Origin: Linyphia triangularis
Lineage: Eukaryota > Arthropoda > Arachnida > Araneae > Linyphiidae
Direction: 5' to 3'
Assembly (NCBI GenBank): GCA_963978545.1
Contig: OZ021732.1
Coordinates: 25,616,688-25,680,687 of the forward strand
DNA length: 64,000 nucleotides
The notes beneath the pieces are model-generated. The model made no database searches. It worked only from the letters and a program-made list of their open reading frames with translations, and was not told the origin of the DNA. The translations under genes and the position numbers were made by a program. The stretch's first letter is position 1. Every line of letters starts with the position of its first letter. Shown here piece after piece: positions 11,105-22,819 of the stretch.

Positions 11105-11580
11105 AGTTTTTAAAAAATCCTTTATATGCATTGTCAATTTTTATATTCATTAACACAGCGTCGATATCAAAAACATTTCTATTCGCAAAATGTTCGACCA
11201 ACTACATTTCAAAATTTATGTGTTAAAAATGAACTTGAATGTATGCTCTCACATCCAAATATCATTTATTTATTCTGAGTAAAGTAATTTTATTATTATT
11301 TTTTTTATATTTATGCAACAGCAGTTTCAACAATGGTCCTTTCAATGTCATTTTAATGCGATTGGATGCCGGCAAGTTCGTTTATTAGTATTCCATAAAA
11401 GCGACCTTTCAGTGTCAGTGACAGCCCCAAAATTTAAATTTGATAGAATGCATTGTTCATCGGCATCGAATCTGCAAAGTTTTAACCTTATTGGATGACG
11501 TCATGATGGTTAATTTGGAGTCCACAGTTCCACTCCCATCGACACACAAAATCGAAGTTATTATAAAGGATTTAAAAATA
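11105..11580. repeat. MITE family M1, copy 1
   Basis: This is the same family as 32033-32817 and 35716-36245. It shares ATCCTTTATATGCATTG at the left, a TTTATTTATT-rich middle, a right half with GATTGGATGCCGGCAAG-like and CATCGAATCT-like blocks, and the inverted end TATAAAGGATTTAAAAA. It has short terminal inverted repeats and no coding capacity. The short open frames in it (such as 11313-11498) are not genes. Confidence 0.65.
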
Positions 11581-11639
11581 ACTAGCTTTGAGGAAATTTT
11601 TTATAACAATTCTTATATGGGACATAAAATAAAAATATT

Positions 11640-12140
11640 TCCGAATTGGTGAATTTGGCAACATACTTTTCTAAAATTCTTACATTATTTTCTTTTCTTG
11701 TAAGTGAAACAGCGGGTCGTTGGTTATTGATGGACAATCCCCATGAGAAGAGAAATCTGTGTAACATATATTCTTTTTTTTATTTTTTTATATCTTTATC
11801 ACATTTCTATGGGAATTTCGGTGATGGGGTCGTTTAGAACACCTTAAGAGACATTTCCACAGCGATTTTGTTCAAAATGTGCTCCATTTTATCAAAATCC
11901 TTAATGGGAGGTCCCATGGCCACTACTAACTCATTACAAAAGTTGAACATCGAAGGTCAATTCGTTCGGAAGTTATATTTACAACAGACACATAGACAGA
12001 TATTTTTTTCTATACAACTTTTATGAAGCCAGGATTTTCCAAAACAGGGGGAGATAAAAAAAAAAATCTCGTTTTTTTTCTTTCTTTTTTTTTTTTTTTT
12101 TCTTTTCTCTCTTACTGAATGCAATAAATAATTTTATTAC
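11640..12140. repeat. Dispersed repeat family R2, copy 1
   Basis: It aligns by eye with 37790-38330. Shared blocks include CTTGTAAGxxAAACAG, ATCxCATTTCTAxGGG, AGGTCCCATGxCCAC, TTGAACATCG(A/T)AGGTCAATT, CAGACA(G)A(C)ATTTTTTC, a T-rich tract and (T)ACTGAATGC. The element type is not resolved. Confidence 0.55.
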
Positions 12141-12394
12141 CATTTGTTAACAGATGAGTAATTAAAAGTAAAAATGATCAAAATATGGTACAGGATGATT
12201 GAAAGATAGGGGTTGTTTTCATGAGTGGGATAATTTGAAATGAGCCGAATTTAATCTTTTAAACATCACCAGTAGGGAAAAAAGTTCTTTAGATTTCTTA
12301 AGTTAGTTTAAATCGGTTTAATCCTTTAGCCGGGTATCTGATAAAAACCGCTAAATTACAGCGATAATTAATCCAAACTAATGACTTTAAAATT

Positions 12395-13878
12395 TCTCTA
12401 TATATAAGGCAAAGCCCTCACTCACTCATTCACTCACTAATTCTCCCACTTCCCACATAGTCACAACTCCGACAATTGCCACAAATATCAACAATGGTAA
12501 TAATAGAAAAAGTAAGCTATTCCGATCTCGATTAACCCACTTTAAGGGGTCGAAAAGGGGTTAAACGTTCCAAACGAGGGACATTCGAATATCCCACTTC
12601 CCATTTGGTCATAACTCTGAAAATTGGTGCAAATGACAACAAAGACAAATATATAAAAAGTACATTATTTCGATCTCGATTAACCCGCTTTAAGGAGTGG
12701 AAAAGAGGTTAAACTTTCCAAAAGAGGGATATTCGAATCTCCCACTTCCCACATAGTCACAACTTCAAAAATTGGCACAAATATCAACAATGGTAAAAAT
12801 AGAGAAAATAAGCTATTCCGATTTTTCCACATGGTCACAACATTGGAAATTGGTGGAAATAACAACAAAGACAAATATAGAAAAAGTAAGCTATTCCGAT
12901 CTCGATTAACCCAATTTAAGGAGTGGAAAAGAGGTTAAACATCCCAAACGAGGGATATTCGAATACCCCACTTCCCATATGGTCACAACTCTGAAAATTG
13001 GTACAAATGTCAACAATGGTAAACATAGAAAAAGTAATCTATTCCGACCTCGCTTAACCCACTTTAAGGGGTCGAAAAGGGGTTAAACGTTCCAAACGAG
13101 AGATATCCAAATGACCAATGTTGTCACAATTCTGATATTCGGTGCAAATATTAATAAGGGCAAATATAGAAAAAGTAAGCTATTCCGATCTTGATTAACC
13201 CACTTTAAGGGTCGAAAAGGGGTTAAACGTTCCAAATGTGAGATATTCGAATGTCCCACTTCCCACATGGTCACAATATGAAAAATTGATGGAAATGACA
13301 ACAAAGACAAACATAGAAAAAGTAAGCTATTCCGATCTCGATTAACCCACTTTAAATGGTGGGAAAGAAGTTAAATGTTCCAAACGAAGGATATTCTAAA
13401 GTCCCACTTCCCATACGGTCCCAATTCTGAAAATTGGTGCAAATGACAACAAAGACAAATATAGAAAAAGTGAGCTATTCCGATCTCGAAAAACCCTCTT
13501 TAAAGGGTGGAAAAGGGGTTAAACGTTCCAAACGAAGGATATCCGAATGACACCTTTCCAATGTTGTCGTAATTCTGATATTTGGTGCAAATGTTAAGAA
13601 GAGCAAATATAGAAAACAATTTTATTAGTTAAAATTATTAAAAAGAACCAAAGGGGGTTAAACGTTCTAAACGAGGGATATTCAAATGTCTCATTTCTAA
13701 TATATTCTCAATTATAAATTTTGGAAAAAATTTCAACAAAGGAAAGTTCCTATTTTGATAATACAAATTGTCGGAATCGAAATGGAAGCGAACGTCTGAA
13801 GTGATAATACATGAATGTCTTTTGATTGCTAAAAGGCACATGGTAAAATTTCGTAGCGCAGCTCGGGTATTCAGCTAG
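12395..13878 (+). mobile_element. Non-autonomous Helitron with internal minisatellite, copy 1
   Basis: It begins TCTCTATATATAAGGC and ends ...GGTATTCAGCTAG|T, consistent with Helitron 5'-TC and 3'-CTRR termini with no target duplication. A potential small hairpin precedes the 3' end. The interior consists of roughly 147-150-bp tandem units, each with the blocks AAAAAGTAAGCTATTCCGAT, GATTAACCCACTTTAAGG, GGGGTTAAACGTTCCAAACG and GGATATTCGAAT. About nine diverged units are visible. There is no Rep/helicase frame. The minus-strand open frames here (12680-12874, 13083-13310, 13638-13841) arise from the repeat and are not genes. A sister copy lies at 33770-35585. Confidence 0.8.
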
Positions 13879-13879
13879 T

Positions 13880-14800
13880 CATTTATAAATCCTATAACTT
13901 TTAGGCTTGGCAATACATTTACGCGTCATTTAAACACGTAAATAAATAGGTTTGGCGCAAACTGCACCAACTGGTACTCGGTTAACGTAAAAGTACCGAT
14001 AAATCATACTAAAGGCCAAATAGAAACATTGAGAAGAAATTTTGCAGGTTTTAAAAACTGAACTTATTTATTAAAAAATTCAGCATCCATCAGTATTACT
14101 TTCTGGAATCACATTTTATTTCTGCAACTCAGGTTTACTTGCTAAATGTTACACATAATAAGTCCAAATTTTAAATACCTCCGTTTTTTTTAATCCATGT
14201 GTAATTTACCAAATCATAATGGCTGTACATGCTACAAAAACAGAGATTAGAAGTAGCTTTTGACATATGATCTTAGTATAGTTTAATGGCATACAAAATA
14301 CAGTATTTTGCAGATATTTACAATCGATAAGTATCCAGAAAAACAATTTGAATCATAAGCCATACATCGTCAAAATAAATAACATAAATAAACAATTTTT
14401 ATAGCAGTTTCTATGGTACTTTTCCGTTAGACATATGCCACAATCTTTGGCGCCATTTGGCTCGTCATTGAAAGAAAACCCAAACACACTCTGAAACTGA
14501 ATTCAGCTATTTTGGCACCAAAGAAGGGTTTCAATTATTCATCAAATGTTTGCCAAATTTTTCGCCATCATAAAAGTTATCGCCAAGTGCCACGGTTATT
14601 ACAGAAACGCATCCACTCTACTCAAGGCCGTTATTTTGGTTGGGGGGGTGAAGACACCCTTTTGCCGACTGAAATCAAGGCATGTCCGGTGTAAATGTAG
14701 AAAATATAAATTAAGGTGTTACTAAATTGTTAAATAATTTTTATTAATGTAAAATTAACTTATAAATAATTTTTAATTGACATATGAATAATTAATGCAT
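13880..14800. other. Non-coding region
   Basis: No gene or repeat was recognised. A 60-codon open frame at 14512-14694 is slightly GC-richer but shows no motif. Confidence 0.4.
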
Positions 14801-14922
14801 AATTAATTGTTAATTAATGTAAAACTAATTGTTAATTAATGTAAAACTAATTGTTAATTAATGTAAAACTAATTGTTAATTAATGTAAAACTAATTGTTA
14901 ATTAATGTAAAACTAATTGTTA
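14801..14922. repeat. 22-bp tandem repeat, about five units
   Basis: The unit, built from AATTGTTAATTAATGTAAAA plus CT, is repeated nearly perfectly about five times, with partial units at both ends. It is purely AT-rich and non-coding. The near identity of the units indicates recent expansion. Confidence 0.9.
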
Positions 14923-16985
14923 ATGCATTTTTTTATTTGTTATTATTTTATTTAATGTGCAATTAGTTTTAATTACTTTTAAATTACCGTCTAAACAATT
15001 TTCAATATTTTATGGCATTTTATTAATACGTAATTCATGTCAAATTTTAAGTAAATTCCCATCACATTATAGTTAAAGTTCCTTCAAATTCGTTTAATTT
15101 TTCATTTCTTTTTAGTAAGTTACCCCTTCTTCTCCGAACAAAGGAGATTATTTTTGGAAGCGATTTTATTTGGGGGGGGGGGGGAGACATTTATACCTTG
15201 CAGATAGATAGAATTTTCCCCCACAATCTCAAACCAATTCAGTAACCTCAGTAGTACGAGTGCTTCATTTCAATACAACTTTTTTTTTTAATTTTCAAAT
15301 TGCAGTTTCGAAAAAAATTAATTACGTGTAAAAGTGGTTGGACTTTAACAAGGAATTAAATAAATGAAAATTATTGATCAAACATGTGACTTTTTTACAA
15401 AGAATTGTATAAAGGTTGACCAAAAAACAAATTCTGAAAAAATTCTTTTTAAAATTCTGGCGGACTGTTGCTATTTCAGAAAATTCCCTACGTGAAGCAC
15501 TGCAATTTTTATTATAGATACAATGTCAGGGACATAAGAAACATGCACTTGCACTCCCTCCCCTCTGGCTTTCTAAAAATAAAGTAACGTGGGAAAAAAA
15601 AGGGGGGGAAAATTTACAAGAAAAAAATATATAGATATTAATTTATCAATTTGAACAGAACATTAATGCCCCCCCCCCCCACCACAATTATTAACTAACA
15701 TCCAATTAGGAAATCCCAATTCCCATCTTCGAAAAATCAAGGATTAAACAAAAACCTTTTTGTCGCCTTACACCTCCCTGTAAATAATCATGTAGGCGCT
15801 CATGGACACTATAATTGCATTGTAAAAGACAATAATTATTAAAAACGTTTTGTTAATTATTTAATTTTTAAATACTTTTTAACACATTTTCCTAACTAAA
15901 AAATAAAAGATTTTGATTTTTCTTGAAAAGTGTGTTAATAATAAAACTTAATTTTTTTTTTAACTTTTCAATCCAGGAACCTATTTCTTAAAAGTAGTTA
16001 CTTCGAGTATATATTTTTGCTAAAATTGCTGGATTTAATTAAATGATTTTTTTTTTTTTTTTTGTGGTTTTTCACTGATGTGGTGTGGTTTTTCAGCAAT
16101 AATTTCTGCAAATATTACTCGTTTTTTGAACAATAATCATTTGTTCAAGAAGTAAAATAAACTTGAAAATGCTATTTTTTTTTTTCCCCCTATGCGGAAT
16201 TAAAATGAAATGGATTACTTTAACATTACATTAAACCAAACTATAATATTTATATGCAGAAAGGTAAATTATTCGCAACTAATTGAACTTCGAATTTAGT
16301 GACAAAATATTCAGATCTATAAAAAAGCATGTCATACACACAACAATCCAAACTATATAAGGAATAGTACCAGTGTTTTTTTGTTTTTTTTGTTAAAGTT
16401 GAGGGGGAGGGGAGAGGTATTCAAATCTAGAGTGTTATTCCGATCTTGAGGAAGAAGAAATTGCATATTTGATCTTCAAAGCAAGAGAAACGTCACTGTC
16501 AGCATGAAATTTCCCAAAACCCACTCCCATTTCCCTTACCCACATGTAATGGTTATGATCCTAATTTGAGATTTATTGATCCAATTTGAAATATTTGTAA
16601 AAGTATTTAGACTAAAAAATCTTAATTTATCTGAAACACAATATTTTCCCGATGTTTAGAGTATAAAGTGGTGAAATCCAGGATAGGTTGGTTAGTTGTT
16701 TGTCAGATTTATAAGGCGCTAGGGCAACACAAAGGACAAACTGCGTCAGAAATCGAGGATATGAGTGAAAGAATACTCTAAATTTGCAATAGACTGAACT
16801 TGGTTGTACCGGACAATGTCGGGTCACAACTATTTGAGCATGGGAAACATTAAGAATTTTAGATAGTATTATAATAAACCTTTCAATACTTTTCTAAAGA
16901 TTATTTTGTTGGAATAAATTCGATATCGCCTTCCAGTTTACATGTGGCATGCACTATTTTGGAAATGCATTTTCAATATATGAAG
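14923..16985. other. Non-coding region with homopolymer tracts
   Basis: No gene was found. G-, C- and T-runs occur near 15172-15184, 15668-15680 and 16048-16063. Confidence 0.45.
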
Positions 16986-16987
16986 TA

Positions 16988-17710
16988 CAAGGTGGTCAAA
17001 AAAGAAACTTTGCCGATATTTGGGGGTCTAGCTTCCGTTCCGTTTAACAGATCGAGATGAGATTTCAGGTATAGTTATTCAGAGGTATGAGCTCAAGATT
17101 CGGTGAATTTCAACAAGTGGCGCTCACGGTAATGGTTATAGTTACATACACTTGAAATTTTCGAATGAGAGCGCCTACTTTGTCCTGTCTCAAAATGCTC
17201 AGAGCATGAGAAAACCCTAAAGAGTGGTGGAACGGTACCTGTATCACAAAAAAATGAACGCATTGTGCACGCAAAAAAAAAAAAAAAAAAAAAAAAAACT
17301 CTGCGAAGGCCAACGAAAACGCGATCGAGGCGCACGATGGAAATTTGCATTTGATAGAGGCCTAAGTTCACATGAGTGCCATCACAGGTAATTTAATCGG
17401 TTTTCTAAGCTGAATACGATCATGTTTTGTTGGCCGTTCGCAGATCTGTATTTTGTGCTTCCATTACGCGTAGGTTTTTTGTGATACACGTACCGTTCCA
17501 ACTCTCTTGATAGTTTTCACATGCGGTGATCATTTTTCGATTGGAAAAAGCAGGCGTTGCCATTCGTAACTATAACCGGCGTAATCGTGAGCGCCATTTT
17601 GCTGAAATTCACAGAATTCCGACCCCATACCTCTAAATAACTATACCGAAATCTCATCTCGATCTGTTGAACGAGACTGTCGCTAGATGTCCATCTTTAT
17701 GACCATCGTG
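16988..17710. mobile_element. TA-flanked long-TIR element (Tc1/mariner-type MITE)
   Basis: The ends CAAGGTGGTCAAAAAAGA and (inverted) CACGATGGTCATAAAGA are flanked by TA at 16986-16987 and 17711-17712. The two arms match as imperfect inverted repeats for roughly 300 bp. Shared blocks include CAGATCGAGATGAGATTTC, GGTATAGTTATT, GTGAATTTCA, GGCGCTCACG and GGAACGGTACxTGTATCAC. A long A-run interrupts the left arm near 17273-17299. There is no transposase frame. Confidence 0.75.
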
Positions 17711-17712
17711 TA

Positions 17713-19270
17713 TAAAACATTATTTATGGAGTTCTACTTGACATTAATTGCTATAACTTTGTAAAATGCGGGTCAATTTTCGTATACAAAAATTTTGGTG
17801 TTTTGATATTTTGTATAAAACCTTTAACTCATATGACGTACATTACATACTTTATATAAATGACGTTGAATGTGTATGTCATGGTTTTTGATGTGTTATC
17901 TGACGTACCACAAATATATCATCTACTGTAACACATTAAAGTTATATAATGTCAGTGAAGATATCAATGATTAGATTATTTTAATGCTCCTATCAAAAAG
18001 GATATACTTACTTCAATACAAAATTGCCGACCGCCAACTTAGGCTGCAGTGTGATCACAATTTTGTAATACCAATGATGATTTTAATTGTTGGTGCTTTT
18101 TTTCTATACAATATGTTTTGAAACATCCGTCAGTAGGGATTTTTAAAAGAAGGGATGAAATTTCAGAAATTTGTCGACTACCAGCCTTTCAAAAAACTTA
18201 GACGGGGTGAGATAATGAAGATATTTATATGGTAATATTTGCGTTCGCAGTCCATCATTGTTGACACCGACTCCCCTATAACAGACTTTTAGTGTAAAAT
18301 TTCCGATTCGTCAAACTCAGGTCACGCTTCATTCCGATATTATTAATATTTTTTTTGTTCAACATTTTTTTTTTTTTTTTTTTTTTTATTCAATTTTATT
18401 TTATTGTGGATCGACTTTAGAAAAAGAAAGATCGCGATAAAATTTAGAGAATTTGCCGAATTTAGAGAATTAGGGGGGGGGGGGCGAGTCGCCCCCTACG
18501 CCCCCCGTTCGCGTCGTCCCTGAACACAATGTGACAATACTGCCACTGTGTGTAGGAAAATGTACAACTGTTAAAGGGGATAACAGAGGCTCCGCACGAA
18601 AACACGTTTTTTACTTCCATTCCTAGGGAAGGATAAAAAAACAAATACAACTTCTCAAGGATATCATAGAAACGGAAAATTTTACATGGGAATTTCTGAG
18701 GGATTGATTGCTAGCCGTAAGAAGAATATTTTTAAGTAAAACTTTTACATGCAATGAGACAATTCATGAAAGTTAAAATATATTTTTTGGAAGGGGGTGA
18801 TGTATCGCCCCCCGTTCGCGTCGTCCCTGACTCTATTAAATGCAACAAAACTTCAAATACAACAACCTCACCTTTTTCACAGGTTGTAGGAGAAAAAAAT
18901 TACAGCTAAAATGTTGTTGATAACATCACAGTGAAAATATTTCGAGTTTACAAACTTTGTGGCATGCTTTCCATCTAGAAACAATACTACCAAGAAACGT
19001 TATTAAATATTGTTGTATATTAAACGATTTATATGGCCTGTGTTATACTGAACTAGCAAATGGATGTAGTGAAATATTTTACAACTTTGTTTTACAGCTT
19101 TACAGGATTAAAATTGAGTACTTCCAAATTAACGACGGCAAACCCCTACACTTTAATAAAGCGACAATGTTGGCAGCCTTTCTTGAAGCCTCAATTCAGG
19201 AAGTTGTAACCTCTATTACTCATCAATGGCATATGAGTAACATTTGAATTCGAAAATACAACCAAGACCA
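17713..19270. other. Non-coding region with a duplicated GC-rich word
   Basis: A 25-bp GC-rich word beginning CGCCCCCCGTTCGCG occurs identically at 18499-18523 and 18806-18830, both preceded by G-runs, so two repeat ends of one family are likely. An open frame at 18957-19247 has no recognisable domain. A poly-T tract lies near 18364-18387. Confidence 0.4.
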
Positions 19271-19393
19271 CATAGTCATAATAATAATAATAATAATATG
19301 TGGTCTTTGGGTCTGTCAAAATAGGCCATAGTTAAGATAGCAGACCTTTGAGCAAGTCCCCTATGTGTATCAAGGAAATTCTGAACATGGTAG

Positions 19394-19399
19394 TTTAAT
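19394..19399 (-). terminator. Possible ATTAAA poly(A) signal of the claudin-like gene
   Basis: On the minus strand ATTAAA lies about 90 nt beyond the predicted stop codon (19491-19493). It is the nearest signal-like hexamer after the stop. Confidence 0.35.
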
Positions 19400-19490
19400 G
19401 AAACAGTGTGGTGAAACTTGTAATTGAACATAGGGTTAAAACATTTTAGGATGTTTTTTTCATAATGTGAATGCAGCATCGAAAACTGTG

Positions 19491-19611
19491 TCAATAAAAG
19501 TGGCCAGAGTCGTCTCTGTCATCTCTCCTGTGATGGTTTCGTTCTTGTGTGGAATAATGAGGTGAAAGGTACTGGTCTGATGTTTGACCTTTGTTGGATG
19601 GCGTTGGTGAC
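19491..19611 (-). CDS. Claudin-like gene, last coding exon (C-terminal tail)
   Basis: The minus-strand acceptor GGTAATTTTTTCAG precedes G|TCACCAACG. The incoming phase 2 completes an Arg codon left by the previous exon. The exon encodes 39 hydrophilic residues (SPTPSNKGQTSD... to ...DDSGHFY) and ends with TGA at 19491-19493. Its GC is higher than that of its flanks. Confidence 0.78.
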
Positions 19612-22600
19612 CTGAAAAAATTACCATGAAGATATTAGATGAGCATTCCAGTCGCAAAGGGAAGCTTGCTGAATAAAAAGAAAGGTTATTACTGAATGAT
19701 GGAACTCGATTTTATAATAATTTTTCTCATCTACAGATTATGCAAAAAAATATTTCTATGAAATATTTTGAACTTTAAATTATGAACTATTAAAAATGTC
19801 ATTTGTTGATAATCTATTAATAAACCTGAGAAATCCCTTGAATTGGAAATAAAAAAATTTGCGTGTGATTAGTATTAGGAGAAAAGAAGGTGGTAGGAGT
19901 TTTCTTCGGTTATTATTGTTTGCTTTTTAAATATTTGTTGGTATATTCTCTCCGCCGTTGCATGATAGTTCAAATATAGCTTCTTTACAGCCACAATGAG
20001 CAGCCTGACTAGATATCTTATTTTCAAACATATTTCTTGTAGCTCTAACAGACTTTTATTTAAAAAAATTTTGACATAAAACTCGACTCCTTTGCTTTTA
20101 AAAAATAAGACTTTCAGATAAAAATAGGCACCCAACAACTGACTTTTATACCTTAGCCACAAGTATGCTGTTAAGATTTTTATTTATTTGGTTGACATCG
20201 GATATACTACAGCAAGGAAAACAGAAAATAGTAATTGTGTAATATTCGTTGCATTTATAATAATAAGCTCCAGTCACTGATTGGTAACACAGTATACAAA
20301 TCGGGGAATTTAAAGGGATTCACTTAATCTAAAAATCAAGAGAAAGTCAGGAAATTTTTCTTAATTTTAATGAAATCGGTGAAAATAAAATGTTTCCTTA
20401 GCCAATATTTTAGTCAGAAATGTTCGAACCTTTCCATACATTGAGTATTTCAATTTCAATTCGACTCAACTTATTCTAAAATTTAAGAGAATGCAGGGGT
20501 CTCATTCGACCTAAAATTCCAAATATTCCTTACATTTTTGTTCCTGTCTAAAATTCCTAAAATTGTACTTAAATTTTTCGATAATTCCTAAAAAAAATTA
20601 CCTCGAAGTTTGCCCGATTTTCCTAAAAAATCATCGAAATAAACTCTGATAATCCTCCAGAGGAGAAAATCTTTTCTGAGATTTTAACTATTAATTATTC
20701 AATTTTTTGAAAATTGGCAGTTTTTTTACCGGTGTTGAAATATGCTTTCAGAAGAATGTCTGTGTTAGGAGCTTATGTCAACTTAAAAAGAAATATCCCT
20801 AAAATTTTAGGGATAATTTAAAAAAGTTTTAGGAATATTTCTTTTTAAGTTCCCTAAAATGTAAACTTTTTCTAACTATGCCTAAAATGATCCCGAAAAT
20901 TTCGAAGTTATCCCTAACATTTTAAGGAATTAAACCCTAAAATATTCGTGAAATTTTTGAAATTATCCTTAAATCTTAATTTTTTTTAGAAACCTCACAG
21001 CGCCCTCTGGAAATGTGTCTTGCAAACCAATAAAAGATTATTTTTTTTTTTTGGATTTTGTGTATTATGTAAAGTAATGTTATTCACCTGTATGGCAAGG
21101 GAAGATCGTAGTCCGGCGTGAGGAATGTCTCGGGGAAGACGTCTGCTGGATCCGGGGGCGGAGGCTCGCTCATCCGGATCTGCCACCACTGGATATTCTC
21201 AAATGCACACACCAGAAGTATCACGATATCCACTGACACGATTACAATCTGAAATAAACGCCACACGCCTTAGTACTTACTTCCCTAGTAGCATAGTATC
21301 AACAGAGGGCCAACATTTCTTGACATTAGCAGGGTTCCCACGATCATTGAAAGTCATTAAAAGTGCTTAATATTTTTGAACTTGTTTTCAAGGCCTTGAA
21401 TGTGCTTGAAAATGCTCAGAGGTGCTTAAAAGTCCTTGAAAATGATTAGAGGTCCTTAAATTCCTTGATTTTTGCAGTTGTTGTGTGCCCAACTGCAAAA
21501 TTTATAAAAATACCTCAGACTTGCTATCCTCACGTGATCGCCACTTATCTGCACCGCATCGGAATTCTCTGACGTATTTGTACTGCGCATGCGCCAACTT
21601 GTAACCTTTTTGGTAGAATGCACTTTATTAAAATTTTTATATATAGACCTGATGCCTGAAAACAAATTTTCAAAGGTCCTTAAAAATATTATTTAAGTCC
21701 TCAAAAGTCATTGATTTTCATTCTGTGATTTGATTGGGAACTCTGATTAACCAGTCTCGATGTGGAACGTTGTAAAACCGCCATTTTTTAAAGATGGTAG
21801 CCAAACTCACCCAATGCTGGATGAAATATACTGGAAATTTTGAAATGTCGTTGTACAGTTTTAAAATTGAAATATTGTGTTTATAAGAAACAACAGAAGA
21901 CAAAATAAATAAATATATATATATTGTTACGAATTTTTGTAAATTTGTAAATATTTCGTAGTGCTAATTTTGTAAATAGATAAATTTCTGTACATTTCGC
22001 ATAAGACAGTGCAATAGTTCGACGTTAAATTGGTTTCCCTGCAGTGAGCATCTCAATGTTTGATAGCGAGTTTTACAGAGGTAACTCTGGGAAGCGAGTT
22101 TCAAGGGGCAGGGCATTTAACATTATGGTAATGGGAATCTCGCCAAATTGGCGAGATAGAGCCAAGTTGGCGATGGTTTTGGCGACTAATTTTTGTCGTT
22201 AAATTTGGCGAGAAATCGCCAAATGTCGCCAAACTTGGCGACCATTTGGCGACATTTTCGGTACATGTATCCCATGTATGTACATGTATAGGTATTTTCG
22301 ACTACTATCTGGAAGGTTCTCCAGACATCCATCTCTAGAAGGTTCGTGAAGATTCGCAGCCTCCCCTATATAAACCCGGCCGTGAGTCAGTCAGTCAGTT
22401 AGTTGTTGTTGACTGATTTTGAGTCACGGAGCTAGTTGTTAACTGAGTCCGATAGTTGACTGAAGTTAGTTGTCTCTCAACGTTCATTGTGAGAGCTGTA
22501 TTCCTGACTTGAGATACTGAGCATTCTAAAGAGAACTGTTTTGCATTGTCTTTTGCGGTGATTTAGCAGTTGTTTTTCAAGTTTTTAACTGCTGTTTTGT

Positions 22601-22745
22601 GCTCTGTTGAGGTGAAAAGAGCTGTATTGTGTCTACTAGAACGAGAAGTTCTGGAGCTGTAAGAGAACTGTGAAGAGTTATTTTGGAATAAATTTCTGCA
22701 AGTTTTGATCTGCTTTGGCGTCAAATCTTTCGAACACGTACAACG

Positions 22746-22819
<74 letters not shown>

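Larger units (their letters stand above)
21925..22750 (+). mobile_element. Solo LTR of a Gypsy-type retrotransposon (copy 1)
   Basis: It starts TGTTACGAATTTTTG and ends ...CGCAACA (a TG...CA LTR), flanked by ATAT on both sides, although this lies within an AT microsatellite. The same sequence recurs at 36915-37696. It contains a TATA box (22367-22374), an initiator-like CAGTCAGTCAGT region downstream and AATAAA at 22687-22692, giving a U3-R-U5 order on the + strand. No internal gag/pol sequence is adjacent, so it is a solo LTR. It lies antisense to the host gene in intron 4. Confidence 0.8.

Noticed and set aside
12680..13841. Several minus-strand open frames as repeated protein genes
   Set aside because: They arise from the 148-bp Helitron minisatellite units and do not preserve one frame across units.
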